A stretch of 36,878 bases of DNA from Shewanella sp. (GTDB taxonomy: Bacteria; Pseudomonadota; Gammaproteobacteria; Enterobacterales; Shewanellaceae). Shown here piece after piece: positions 6,356-15,003 of this stretch (the first letter of the stretch is position 1; each line of letters opens with the position of its first letter). The notes under the pieces were generated by a model, which was not told the DNA's origin, did no database searches, and worked only from the letters and a program-made list of their open reading frames with translations. Location of the stretch: contig JAOIUG010000014.1 of the NCBI GenBank assembly GCA_028223395.1, forward strand, positions 1 through 36,878, in the 5' to 3' direction. The position numbers and the translations under genes are program-made.

Positions 6356-8464
6356 TTAACTGCCGCTATCGGCTCGATGGTTTTCATCGGCCATTTTAAT
6401 CGCTGCAGAGTTGTTATTGTAACGTGAACCAATCTCGATTAGCGCGTCTACAGCCACTGGCTTACTGATTAAAAAGCCTTGAGCGTAATCACACATCATA
6501 AAGCTTAACTCATCGAACTGTTCTTGGGTTTCAACGCCCTCAGCGACAACACGGATCCCCAGAGCGTGAGCCATTTCGATGGCGGCAATGATAAGCTCTT
6601 TACTGGTGTTATCGTTATTCATGTCTTTAACAAAGCTGCGATCAATTTTTAGTACCTGAAATGGGTAGGTGCGAAGGTAATCGAGTGATGAATAACCGGT
6701 ACCAAAGTCGTCCATGGAAATACAAAATCCCGCCTGACTAAGGGCTTTTAACGCATCGAGTGTATCAGTATGGCCGCAGAGTAAAACACCTTCGGTGATT
6801 TCTAATTCCAGATCTTTAGGTTGCATTCCATGCTGGTGAACAGCATCAAGTATGAAAGGAACTAAATTGGCGCTTCTAAATTGTCTAGGAGATAAGTTGA
6901 TGGCGACTCTAAAATCATCATTAAACATATTTTGCCAAGCTTTAGCAGTTTGTAATGCTTGCTGTAATACAAACTCACCCATGGATTCGATAACCCCGGT
7001 TTGCTCTGCAATAGGAATAAATTCTGCTGGAGAAATGCTGCCAAGCGCAGGGTTATTCCACCTCAGTAATGCTTCTGCGCCAATAATAGTTCCTTTGCTA
7101 ATATCAAGTTGCACTTGGTAATGCACTTGTAGCTCTTTGCGTTTTAAAGCACCGTGAATTTGCTCTTCAATGGCGAGGCGACGATAGACTTCTTTTGTCA
7201 TCGCGTGAGTGAAATACGAATACGTGTTGCGGCCTATTCCTTTGCTATGGTACATAGCTGAATCCGCGTTTCTGAGTAGCTCTGAGGCAGTTCTACCGTC
7301 ATTCGGGTAAATAGCAATCCCAATACTGGCAGTTAAAATAAGCTGGCGATCCCCAAGGAAAAAGGGTTTTCTAAAGCAGTTCACGAGTTTTTCAGCTAAT
7401 GAATTAACCTCATTAGCGTTGGATAATCCCTCGAGTAAAATAATGAACTCATCACCGCCTAAGCGGCCAATGGCATCCTCTTTTTGAGTTGTTTTAGTGA
7501 TGCGCTCTGCGGCAGCGATCAAAAGTTGATCGCCTGTTTCATGGCCGAGTGAATCGTTGATTTTTTTAAAATCATCAAGATCTAAAAATATTACAGCGAA
7601 CTGCTGGCCGCTTTGTTTAGCGCTATCAACTAATGACTCAAGTCGATTCAGTGACAAGAAACGGTTAGGTAAATCGGTAAGGGTGTCATAATGTGTTTGA
7701 TGACGAATGAGCGAGTCAATTTCAAGTCGTTGCCTGGCGTCGTAAAAGGCAACCACAATGCCGGCCTTATTATTGCTCAATGTTATGCTGTGTGCGCTGT
7801 ATTCAACAGAAAGGCTAGAGCCGTCAGCGCGAGTAAAATGACTTTCTGTTAAATGGACTGCATCGGGCTGTTGCATCAGCTCATTGGATGTTTGTGTATC
7901 ATCAAATAAGTAAGCTGTTGCGCAATTTTGATTAGATTCAATCAAATGCCACTCATTACGGTAACCAAGCGCACTGACGCAATGATCGTTGGCAAAAATA
8001 CAACTGTTACTATCGTCAACAACATAAATAGCTGTGGGGACACAGTGTAAAACATTGGAGAGAAAATGGTTCTGACTGAGAGTCGATTGTAAATCCTCAC
8101 GTTTTTTATTTGAATTATCATGCAAATAGGTGAGCATATGATTGAGCTCAAACTCTAAACGACTCAGTTCACCATGGGAGCCATATTCACCAATTCGATT
8201 GGTAATGTTTAAGTCACCGTCAGTCCAGCGCTTCACACATTTAGTCAGGTGACGGATCCGAGGTGTGGTTGATAACAATTGGAAGAGGTTCAAGCTTAAT
8301 ATCACGATATTAACAGCACAAAATAGACTAATAGCAAACATTAACGCAGTGTCTAGCGTGGGGTTGGCGATATAAAAATGAGCCACTAAGCATATTGATA
8401 TAATGCTTATAAATGACAGCGCGAGTTGCCAAGGAGTGAGAGCGTGTCTTTTTATTGTTAGCAT
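6356..8464 (-). CDS. Membrane PAS-GGDEF-EAL protein (cyclic di-GMP turnover)
   Basis: The 702-residue product has two membrane segments (~12-32 and ~38-62), a HAMP-like stretch (~70-115), a PAS domain (~125-250), GGDEF (~255-415) and EAL (~425-680). GGDEF is intact (RLGGDEF, 334-340), but there is no RxxD inhibitory site upstream (QKED instead). The EAL domain keeps the catalytic set: EALLRW (464-469), N523, ELEITE (553-558), DDFGTG (585-590), K606, EGVE (642-645) and Q662. It should therefore be able to hydrolyse c-di-GMP; synthesis is possible but cannot be told from sequence. The membrane segments are close together, so there is almost no periplasmic sensor and the PAS domain probably senses in the cytoplasm. 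Single gene, convergent with the broken Nudix gene. Confidence 0.93.
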   Translation of the reverse strand: MLTIKRHALTPWQLALSFISIISICLVAHFYIANPTLDTALMFAISLFCAVNIVILSLNLFQLLSTTPRIRHLTKCVKRWTDGDLNITNRIGEYGSHGELSRLEFELNHMLTYLHDNSNKKREDLQSTLSQNHFLSNVLHCVPTAIYVVDDSNSCIFANDHCVSALGYRNEWHLIESNQNCATAYLFDDTQTSNELMQQPDAVHLTESHFTRADGSSLSVEYSAHSITLSNNKAGIVVAFYDARQRLEIDSLIRHQTHYDTLTDLPNRFLSLNRLESLVDSAKQSGQQFAVIFLDLDDFKKINDSLGHETGDQLLIAAAERITKTTQKEDAIGRLGGDEFIILLEGLSNANEVNSLAEKLVNCFRKPFFLGDRQLILTASIGIAIYPNDGRTASELLRNADSAMYHSKGIGRNTYSYFTHAMTKEVYRRLAIEEQIHGALKRKELQVHYQVQLDISKGTIIGAEALLRWNNPALGSISPAEFIPIAEQTGVIESMGEFVLQQALQTAKAWQNMFNDDFRVAINLSPRQFRSANLVPFILDAVHQHGMQPKDLELEITEGVLLCGHTDTLDALKALSQAGFCISMDDFGTGYSSLDYLRTYPFQVLKIDRSFVKDMNNDNTSKELIIAAIEMAHALGIRVVAEGVETQEQFDELSFMMCDYAQGFLISKPVAVDALIEIGSRYNNNSAAIKMADENHRADSGS

Positions 8465-8874
8465 TATCAGGTTCCTAACCTTGAACGATGAAAGTGTGCC
8501 TAATCAACAACTACAGCGCTAATAAGCCTTCCTTTAGCCTGCTGTTTGGTGGCGTTTTATGCTAACGGTGAAGCTGGTAACATCTTGTGTATCAGCAAGT
8601 TCTGCTTGATTGCCCGATAAACAGCTCCACGGTGTACTGACGTTAGCTTATCAAGCGTAGATGAGGGATTTGAGTTTTGCCAAAAATTTTAATAATAATT
8701 ATGTTACTGAATAAAAAGTGGTTTTTGAGCTAGCTGTTTCACCTTTTATTTCCATACTGTCGCGACTTTAATGTTGCTAAAAGTATAATTTTTTTCACTG
8801 GTTAATTTGCTACTTTTCGATAAAATCCATGCCATCTAACTGAGCTTAATGACGAGCAAATGAGTGAATAGAAT
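8465..8874. other. Intergenic region between divergent GGDEF/EAL and RidA genes
   Basis: A 410-base gap. A TATAAT hexamer at 8784-8789 could be the -10 of the RidA gene, but no good -35 is seen. The part nearest the GGDEF/EAL gene should hold that gene's promoter. No RNA gene or repeat recognised. Confidence 0.45.
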
Positions 8875-9225
8875 ATGAGTATTGAAAGAATGGAAACAGG
8901 TAGCCGAATGAGTCGTATTGTTAAGCATAACGGTACTATTTATCTGTGCGGCCAAGTTTGTAAGGATGCCGAGCAAGGGATTACTGAGCAGACAAGCTCT
9001 ATGCTGGAAAAAGTCGATGCGCTGCTCGCGCAAGCGGGGAGTGATAAAGAGCACATCTTATCGGCCACTATTTACGTAAAAGATATGCAGTACTTTGCTG
9101 AAATGAATGCCGTTTGGGATGCTTGGGTGCCTGAAGGTCATGCACCAGCACGAGCCTGTGTCGCGGCAAAAATGGCTCGCGAAGCACTGCTAGTAGAAAT
9201 ATCAGTAGTTGCTGCTGAGAAGTAA
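8875..9225 (+). CDS. RidA/YjgF family protein
   Basis: The 116-residue product has the small RidA fold: N-terminal [18 protein letters not shown], [20 protein letters not shown] in the middle and [23 protein letters not shown] at the end. R93 and E108 match the positions of the substrate-binding Arg105 and Glu120 of E. coli RidA, so imine/enamine deaminase activity is plausible. It belongs to a subgroup different from RidA itself (shorter, with METGSRMS at the start), so the substrate is unknown. The ribosome site is weak. It is followed by a 12-bp inverted repeat and then uvrD on the same strand. Confidence 0.88.
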   Translation: MSIERMETGSRMSRIVKHNGTIYLCGQVCKDAEQGITEQTSSMLEKVDALLAQAGSDKEHILSATIYVKDMQYFAEMNAVWDAWVPEGHAPARACVAAKMAREALLVEISVVAAEK

Positions 9226-9234
9226 CCTGCAAGT

Positions 9235-9268
9235 GCTGAGATGGCACCGAGATACCTGCCATCTCAGC
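9235..9268 (+). repeat. Inverted repeat after the RidA gene
   Basis: Perfect 12-bp arms GCTGAGATGGCA / TGCCATCTCAGC with a 10-base loop, ten bases after the stop. It looks like a transcript end structure, but no T run follows, so a Rho-independent terminator is uncertain; it may instead protect the 3' end. Confidence 0.55.
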
Positions 9269-9416
9269 GTTCCTCTAGGTTTTCTGTTGTTAAGATGATA
9301 GCGGTTGTTATTCCCTTTCTAGCCATAGCGACAACGAAGAGAACTTGTAAAAATTCTTCCTCGGTGACAACTCCGCTTATATAAAGAATTGCCTCTGAAA
9401 CCTGCACATTCACGTG

Positions 9417-9432
9417 GCTTGGGTATATACTG
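9417..9432. promoter_or_regulatory. Candidate LexA (SOS) box upstream of uvrD
   Basis: CTTGGGGTATATACTG matches the reverse complement of the E. coli uvrD SOS box (CTGGGTATATATACAG) at 12 of 16 positions and lies 27 bases before the uvrD start. The half sites are imperfect (CTT and CTG instead of CTG and CAG). SOS control of uvrD is known in E. coli; here it is an inference. Confidence 0.4.
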
Positions 9433-9458
9433 CCTGCTTGATTTTATTGGAGGCAATA

Positions 9459-11624
9459 ATGGACGTATCTTCTTTACTCGACGGCCTAAATGACAAGCAA
9501 CGTGAAGCCGTAGGCGCGCCGCAATCTAGCATGTTAGTGTTGGCTGGAGCGGGCAGTGGTAAAACACGAGTGCTCACACACCGAATCGCTTGGCTAATGC
9601 AGGTCGAACAGCAAAGTCCTTACGCTATTTTAGCGGTAACATTTACCAATAAGGCAGCTAAAGAGATGCGTGAGCGCGTCGAAAAGGTCGCTGGCGGTAA
9701 TATGAGTCGTATGTGGATTGGTACATTCCACGGTTTAGCACACCGATTACTGCGCACCCACTATAAAGAGGCCAACCTGCCACAAAGCTTCCAAATTTTA
9801 GACTCGGATGATCAACTACGACTGATTAAGCGCATTCTAAAAAGCCTAAACTTGGATGAGAAACAGTATCCGCCAAGGCATGCTCAAGGCTATATCAATG
9901 GTAAGAAAGATCTTGGCCTTCGCCCGGCACACATTGACGCGGGTGGTTTTCCAATTGAGCAAAACCTACTTAAAATTTATCAAGTTTACCAAGACTCTTG
10001 CGACCGAGCGGGTCTGGTCGATTTTGCCGAGATTTTACTGCGCGCCCATGAACTGTGGCTCAACAAGCCGCACATCTTAGATCACTATCAAGACAGATTT
10101 AAACATATCTTGGTGGACGAGTTTCAAGATACCAACGCCATTCAATATGCTTGGATCCGTGTACTGGCAGGCTCAACAGCCAACGTGATGATAGTGGGTG
10201 ATGATGACCAATCTATTTACGGTTGGCGTGGCGCTCAGGTTGAAAACCTACACAAGTTCTTAGGGGATTTCCCTGCAGCTCAAACAATTCGCTTAGAGCA
10301 GAACTACCGCTCAACCGCCAATATTCTAAATGCTTCTAACGAGCTTATCGCTAACAACCCAGATCGCATGGGTAAAAAGCTTTGGACCGATGATAAAGAC
10401 GGCGAACCTATTGGGCTTTATTGTGCGTTTAATGAAATGGATGAAGCCCGCTTTATTGTCGGGCGGATTAACGATTGGCAAGATGAAGGTGGTAAGTTAG
10501 CAGACTGCGCCATTTTATACCGCTCAAACGCCCAATCACGCGTGTTAGAAGAAGCCTTGCTGCACAAAGGGATCGCTTACCGCATCTATGGCGGTCTACG
10601 ATTCTTCGAGCGCCAAGAGATTAAAGACGCCATGGGTTACCTAAGGCTCATCAGTAATAAAAATGATGACGCCGCTTTTGAGCGTGTGGTGAATACGCCT
10701 GCGCGTGGCATTGGCGGTAGAACCTTAGAGATAATGCGCACCACTGCGCGTCAGCAAGAGCTCACTTTGTGGGATGCTTGTGTACGTTTACTCGAAGAGA
10801 AAGTCCTTAGCGGCCGAGCGGCCAATGCGGTACGTGGTTTTATGGACTTAATTGTCGCGCTAAGAGTCGATACCGAAGAGCAGTCGCTGCACAGACGTAC
10901 CGATCATGTGATCCAAGCGTCTGGCCTTAAGTTGATGTATGAAACTGAAAAGGGCGAAAAGGCCAGAGCCCGCGTGGAAAACTTAGAAGAACTGGTTACC
11001 GCCGCCCGCAGCTTTGTCGTGCCTGAAGAGCTTGAAGATATGGGCGAGCTTGATGCTTTCTTATCTCACGCAGCACTAGAGGCTGGCGAAGGGCAAGCCG
11101 ACGAGTTTACCGATGCGGTGCAACTAATGACGCTGCACTCAGCCAAAGGTCTTGAATTCCCCACAGTCTTTATGGCGGGGGTTGAAGAGGGATTGTTCCC
11201 AAGCCAGATGGCAATTGATGAAGGGGACCGCCTTGATGAAGAGCGACGTCTTTGTTATGTGGGTATGACCCGAGCGATGCAGCAGCTCTACATTACCTAC
11301 GCTGAATCTCGCCGTATATATGGCCGAGAAAGCTTTGCGAGGCCGTCACGTTTTGTGAAAGAGATCCCTGAGCAATTTGTGCAAGAGATCCGCATGCGCA
11401 CCCAAGTGTCGGCGCCAGAAGTGAGCACCCGCTTTAGCAAACAGGACAGCTCCTTTAACGAATCGGGTTTCAAAATCGGTCAAAAAGTGAGTCACCCAAA
11501 ATTTGGAGAAGGCACTGTGACCAACTACGAAGGCAGTGGTCCACAGGCGCGAATTCAGGTCAATTTCTATGATGTCGGCAGTAAGTGGTTAGTGATCGCT
11601 TATGCACGCTTAGATACTCTTTAA
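9459..11624 (+). CDS. uvrD: DNA helicase II (UvrD)
   Basis: The 721-residue product starts MDVSSLLDGLNDKQREAV, almost the same as E. coli UvrD (MDVSYLLDSLNDKQREAV). Superfamily 1A helicase motifs are in order: Walker A AGAGSGKT (29-36, K35), TFTNKAAKEM, DEFQDTN (motif II), GDDDQSIYGWRGA (motif III), QNYRS (IV), TLHSAKGLEFPTVF (V) and VGMTRA (VI). A C-terminal SHPKFGEGTVTNYEG tail domain follows. It unwinds DNA 3'-5' in nucleotide excision repair, mismatch repair and replication restart. An open frame extends 15 codons upstream, but ATG 9459 has GGAGG 5 bases before it and matches the family. ubiA follows 57 bases later on the same strand. Confidence 0.97.
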   Translation: MDVSSLLDGLNDKQREAVGAPQSSMLVLAGAGSGKTRVLTHRIAWLMQVEQQSPYAILAVTFTNKAAKEMRERVEKVAGGNMSRMWIGTFHGLAHRLLRTHYKEANLPQSFQILDSDDQLRLIKRILKSLNLDEKQYPPRHAQGYINGKKDLGLRPAHIDAGGFPIEQNLLKIYQVYQDSCDRAGLVDFAEILLRAHELWLNKPHILDHYQDRFKHILVDEFQDTNAIQYAWIRVLAGSTANVMIVGDDDQSIYGWRGAQVENLHKFLGDFPAAQTIRLEQNYRSTANILNASNELIANNPDRMGKKLWTDDKDGEPIGLYCAFNEMDEARFIVGRINDWQDEGGKLADCAILYRSNAQSRVLEEALLHKGIAYRIYGGLRFFERQEIKDAMGYLRLISNKNDDAAFERVVNTPARGIGGRTLEIMRTTARQQELTLWDACVRLLEEKVLSGRAANAVRGFMDLIVALRVDTEEQSLHRRTDHVIQASGLKLMYETEKGEKARARVENLEELVTAARSFVVPEELEDMGELDAFLSHAALEAGEGQADEFTDAVQLMTLHSAKGLEFPTVFMAGVEEGLFPSQMAIDEGDRLDEERRLCYVGMTRAMQQLYITYAESRRIYGRESFARPSRFVKEIPEQFVQEIRMRTQVSAPEVSTRFSKQDSSFNESGFKIGQKVSHPKFGEGTVTNYEGSGPQARIQVNFYDVGSKWLVIAYARLDTL

Positions 11625-11681
11625 TCATAGCCATAGCCGCCAATTAGCTTACAAGCACAAGATGTTTAGGAGTCAAATACA

Positions 11682-12545
11682 ATGAGTTTAAGGGATAAAC
11701 TAGCTGTGTACTTACGGTTGACTCGCATGGATCGCCCTATTGGTACCCTGTTATTGTTATGGCCTTGTTTGATGGCGTTAGTGTTTGCGGCTGATGGGAT
11801 GCCAACTGGCCATGTTTTATTTATTTTTAGCCTTGGCGTGATCGTAATGCGTGCGTGTGGCTGCGTGATCAATGACTACGCTGATAGAAACTTGGATGCA
11901 CACGTTGAACGTACTCAATCAAGGCCTTTGGCCAGTGGAGAGATCAGCAGTAAAGAAGCGCTGTTGCTGTTTATTACGCTGGCGTTGTTTGCTTTTGCTT
12001 TAGTATTGATGCTTAACCCGCTGGTGATTAAATTGTCAGTTGTAGGTATCGTGCTGACCGTAATGTATCCTTTTACTAAACGCTACACTAACATGCCACA
12101 AATGTTCCTTGGTACAGTGTGGAGTTGGTCAATCCCAATGGCGTACGCAGCGCAAACGGGGACGGTGCCAGCTGAGGCTTGGTGGTTGTTTGCCGCTAAT
12201 TGGTGTTGGACTGTTGCTTACGACACCATGTACGCCATGGTTGATCGCGATGATGACGTCAAAGTGGGGATTAAATCGACCGCGATTTTATTTGGGCGAT
12301 ACGATCGCCAGCTAATTGCCGTTTTTCAATTCGCGGCGCTCTGCTGTTTTGTGATTGCCGGTTTTATCGCTGAGCGAGGCGCAATATATGCAGTGGGCAT
12401 TGTTACCTTTATTGGGTTTGCACTCTATCAGCAAAAGCTCATCTTTAGTCGAGATAGAGCTGCCTGCTTTAAAGCATTTTTAAATAATAATTGGGCAGGA
12501 ATGGTATTGTGTATTTCACTTTTTTTGGATTATTTAGTGCACTAA
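11682..12545 (+). CDS. ubiA: 4-hydroxybenzoate polyprenyltransferase
   Basis: The 287-residue product is an integral membrane protein with eight or nine predicted helices and both aspartate-rich motifs of Ubi[20 protein letters not shown] (motif 1) and [19 protein letters not shown] (motif 2), which bind the Mg-diphosphate. The N-terminus [17 protein letters not shown] matches the E. coli enzyme. It attaches the octaprenyl (or similar) tail to 4-hydroxybenzoate in ubiquinone synthesis. TAGGAG lies 10 bases before the ATG. No ubiC is seen next to it. A strong terminator follows at 12598-12627. Confidence 0.96.
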   Translation: MSLRDKLAVYLRLTRMDRPIGTLLLLWPCLMALVFAADGMPTGHVLFIFSLGVIVMRACGCVINDYADRNLDAHVERTQSRPLASGEISSKEALLLFITLALFAFALVLMLNPLVIKLSVVGIVLTVMYPFTKRYTNMPQMFLGTVWSWSIPMAYAAQTGTVPAEAWWLFAANWCWTVAYDTMYAMVDRDDDVKVGIKSTAILFGRYDRQLIAVFQFAALCCFVIAGFIAERGAIYAVGIVTFIGFALYQQKLIFSRDRAACFKAFLNNNWAGMVLCISLFLDYLVH

Positions 12546-12597
12546 AATTTTGCTGCCCGCGCGGTAAAAATGTAGTTTTAAATACATTGTCTTAACT

Positions 12598-12627
12598 AAA
12601 CGCCTTCATATTTGAAGGCGTTTTTTT
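12598..12627 (+). terminator. Terminator after ubiA
   Basis: Perfect 11-bp stem AAACGCCTTCA / TGAAGGCGTTT with a 4-base loop and a run of seven T. Confidence 0.9.
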
Positions 12628-12835
12628 ATGCTTTTTTTGTTTGTCGGCGAGTGATTTCAACACGGTCGCCTCATCAGAGACTAGATATAAACGTCTATAC
12701 TTAACTCATCAACCTATGCAGCTTAGCTTATCTGTTTGTTACTTAAATCTTTTGTGATAGAAGCTAAATATGTCGGCTTTGAACGTGATAAGCATTGCAT
12801 TTGTTTATGGGGATAACCGGCTACTCGGAGAGTAC

Positions 12836-13372
12836 ATGACGCATTGGATCACCACATTTGACTCTGAGCAATGGCTTGACTACGAGCGGGCATTATTGCT
12901 GGTGGTCGCTATTATTCTAGCGATATGGTTTTGTCTGTGTTTATTTAAGCCCCAAGGGAAGTTACGCTGGAGCCTCATCATACTGTGCTGCGCTTCATTT
13001 TTGGGTTTATGTTTTATTAGCCGCGTGAATGCATTGCAGCTCAGTTCGCTACTGACTCAAGGGCGCAATATTGAGATCCTCGACGGGCCATATCATTATG
13101 GTCGCTATCACTTTCCTTATACATCAGCTCATGGACTTGACTACAGAGAGCTACGTATCGGAGAGCGCGTGTTAAAAATATATCACTCTGGTTACCTGAT
13201 GAACGCACGTTGCTATCAGCGTTTTTTTTCTAGTAATGAGTTTAAAGGCCACACACAACTGCGTTTATATATACATTGGAATGAACGTGAAATCGCGCAT
13301 AAAAATGCGATTATAAAAATTAACACCCCTTGTATCCTACGGATCGACTCTTTATCGAATAAGCGTATCTAG
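12836..13372 (+). CDS. Unknown protein with two membrane segments, ending at a repeat element
   Basis: I do not recognise the family. From ATG 12836 (GGAG five bases before; an earlier ATG at 12770 lacks a ribosome site) the product is 178 residues. It has a short N-terminal region, two hydrophobic segments (ALLLVVAIILAIWFCLCLF, WSLIILCCASFLGLCFI) and a soluble C-terminal half rich in Tyr, His and Arg (GPYHYGRYHFPYTSAHGLDY, LRIGERVLKIYHSGYL, RLYIHW). Its stop codon TAG (13370-13372) spans the junction with repeat copy 2, whose GGGG begins at 13372, so the insertion supplies the end of the gene. Reading across an excised repeat would add only a few codons (about SLC then stop), so little is lost. 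Confidence 0.6.
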   Translation: MTHWITTFDSEQWLDYERALLLVVAIILAIWFCLCLFKPQGKLRWSLIILCCASFLGLCFISRVNALQLSSLLTQGRNIEILDGPYHYGRYHFPYTSAHGLDYRELRIGERVLKIYHSGYLMNARCYQRFFSSNEFKGHTQLRLYIHWNEREIAHKNAIIKINTPCILRIDSLSNKRI

Positions 13373-13637
13373 GGGCTGTTGATCTTTCACGGTTGTTTTT
13401 GCCGCAGCTTATTGGCTATTTTGGTAAGGCGGAGGCTATGCCGTTTAGTTATTGTCCACAAATAGTCTACAACACAGTCAAAATAGCCAAGAAACGCGGC
13501 CCTTTGGGTTCGTTCAATTCTTTTATGACTAGAGTACGTTAGGCGCTTTTTATTTAGCCAGCTAAGCCTCATCGCTCAAGCCTTGTACTAAAATAATTGA
13601 ATTCGAACAAAAACTTGCTCGAAAGATCAATAGCCCC
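13372..13637 (+). mobile_element. Palindromic repeat element, copy 2 (MITE-like, 266 bp)
   Basis: The left end GGGGCTGTTGATCTTTC and right end GAAAGATCAATAGCCCC are inverted repeats. Inner arms TTGGCTATTTTG and CAAAATAGCCAA lie 13412-13498. About 90% identical by eye to the reverse complement of 394-660. The 61-codon minus-strand frame inside it is not kept in copy 1 and is probably not a gene. No transposase is present, so mobility would need one supplied in trans. Confidence 0.8.
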
Positions 13638-13812
13638 TCGTTGTGCTAATTTGTATTTATATAGTATCTATCTTGGCTTGCCCCGTTGTTAAAGAAACCG
13701 CATATCCTACTGCCTACGACTCTTCTACTATAGTTTTACGGACTTTTTTATAATATGGTCAATAGTCATTTTTAACGATCAAGTTAATTGTCGTGTGTTA
13801 AGGAAGTCCGGA

Positions 13813-14952
13813 ATGTTAATGCCACCTTATTTAGACTCGTTTCATCCGCCTCGTCGAACGTTAATGGGGCCGGGCCCCGCCGATGTTTATCCTGAAGTAT
13901 TGGCCGCGCAAGCTAAACCTACCATTGGCCATTTAGATCCGTTGTTTATCGTTATGATGGATGAGCTTAAATCGCTGATCCAATATGCATTTCAAACCAA
14001 AAATGAAATGACGTTAGCGGTATCGGCTCCAGGTAGCGCAGGCATGGAAACTTGCTTTGTGAATTTACTAGAAGCAGGCGAGAAGGTCATTGTGTGCCGC
14101 AATGGTGTATTTGGCGAAAGGATGCGCCAAAACGTTGAGCGTATAGGCGGCGTTGCGGTAATGATCGACTTTGAATGGGGTAAAGCCGTTGATGTTGACG
14201 AGGTTGCCAAGGTGCTAGCAATGCATCCTGATGCTAAGTTCCTTGCTTTTGTACATGCAGAAACCTCAACTGGAGCTCTATCGGATGCTAAATCATTGTG
14301 CGCATTAGCTAAGCAGCATAATTGTTTATCCATTGTTGATGCTGTTACCTCATTAGGTGGAGTGGAATTGAAGGTGGACGAGTGGGGGATCGATGCCATT
14401 TATTCTGGTAGTCAGAAATGCCTTTCTTGTGTACCGGGCTTATCTCCAGTGTCTTTTTCACCGGCAGCGGTAGCAAAAATGCAAGCCCGTAGTACGCCCG
14501 TACAAAGCTGGTTTTTAGATCAAACACTGGTTATGGGTTATTGGGCGGGCGAAAATGGCGGCAAGCGCAGTTACCATCATACAGCGCCTGTTAACGCACT
14601 GTATGCTCTGCATGAATCATTGCGGTTATTGTCTTTAGAAGGTTTAGAAAACGCATGGCAGAGGCATGCTGATATGCACCAAGTGCTACGCCACGGTTTG
14701 CAACGCTTAGGCTTAAAATTTGTGGTGTGTGAGGCAGACAGATTGCCGCAACTCAATACTGTTTATATTCCTCAAGGGATTGATGACGCTAAAGTCCGTA
14801 AGCAACTATTAGAGAACTACAATCTGGAAATTGGCGCAGGCATTGGAGCACTGGCAGGTAAAGTGTGGCGAATAGGGTTAATGGGTCATACCGCTCGTCG
14901 CGAAAATGTCGCTTTGTGCATTAAAGCCTTGGGTGAAGTATTGGTGATTTAA
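13813..14952 (+). CDS. Class V aminotransferase, alanine-glyoxylate/serine-pyruvate type
   Basis: The product (379 aa from ATG 13813) has the fold type I PLP enzyme pattern of the AGXT/SPT group: MGPGPADVYPEVL near the start, SAPGSAGMETCFVNLLEAGEKVIV, HAETSTGAL, SIVDAVTSLGG (PLP aspartate) and YSGSQKCLSCVPGLSP with the Schiff-base lysine K202. WRIGLMGHTARRENV is at the end. The family transfers amino groups from alanine or serine to glyoxylate or pyruvate; the exact substrate cannot be read here. ATG 13813 is chosen over GTG 13795 because AAGGAAG lies 6 bases before it. A TATAAT at 13749-13754 may be the -10. It is downstream of repeat copy 2 and transcribed alone. Confidence 0.9.
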   Translation: MLMPPYLDSFHPPRRTLMGPGPADVYPEVLAAQAKPTIGHLDPLFIVMMDELKSLIQYAFQTKNEMTLAVSAPGSAGMETCFVNLLEAGEKVIVCRNGVFGERMRQNVERIGGVAVMIDFEWGKAVDVDEVAKVLAMHPDAKFLAFVHAETSTGALSDAKSLCALAKQHNCLSIVDAVTSLGGVELKVDEWGIDAIYSGSQKCLSCVPGLSPVSFSPAAVAKMQARSTPVQSWFLDQTLVMGYWAGENGGKRSYHHTAPVNALYALHESLRLLSLEGLENAWQRHADMHQVLRHGLQRLGLKFVVCEADRLPQLNTVYIPQGIDDAKVRKQLLENYNLEIGAGIGALAGKVWRIGLMGHTARRENVALCIKALGEVLVI

Positions 14953-15003
14953 GCCACACTGCCAGACCAAGACTGAAACGCATGTTATTGATTGCGCGTT
15001 AAT

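Noticed and set aside
13387..13572. 61-codon minus-strand frame inside repeat copy 2
   Set aside because: The frame is not kept in copy 1, has no family likeness and lies wholly within the repeat; it is a by-product of the element.
13992..14399. 135-codon frame antisense to the class V aminotransferase
   Set aside because: It lies opposite a gene with clear catalytic motifs and has no recognisable domain or start signal.
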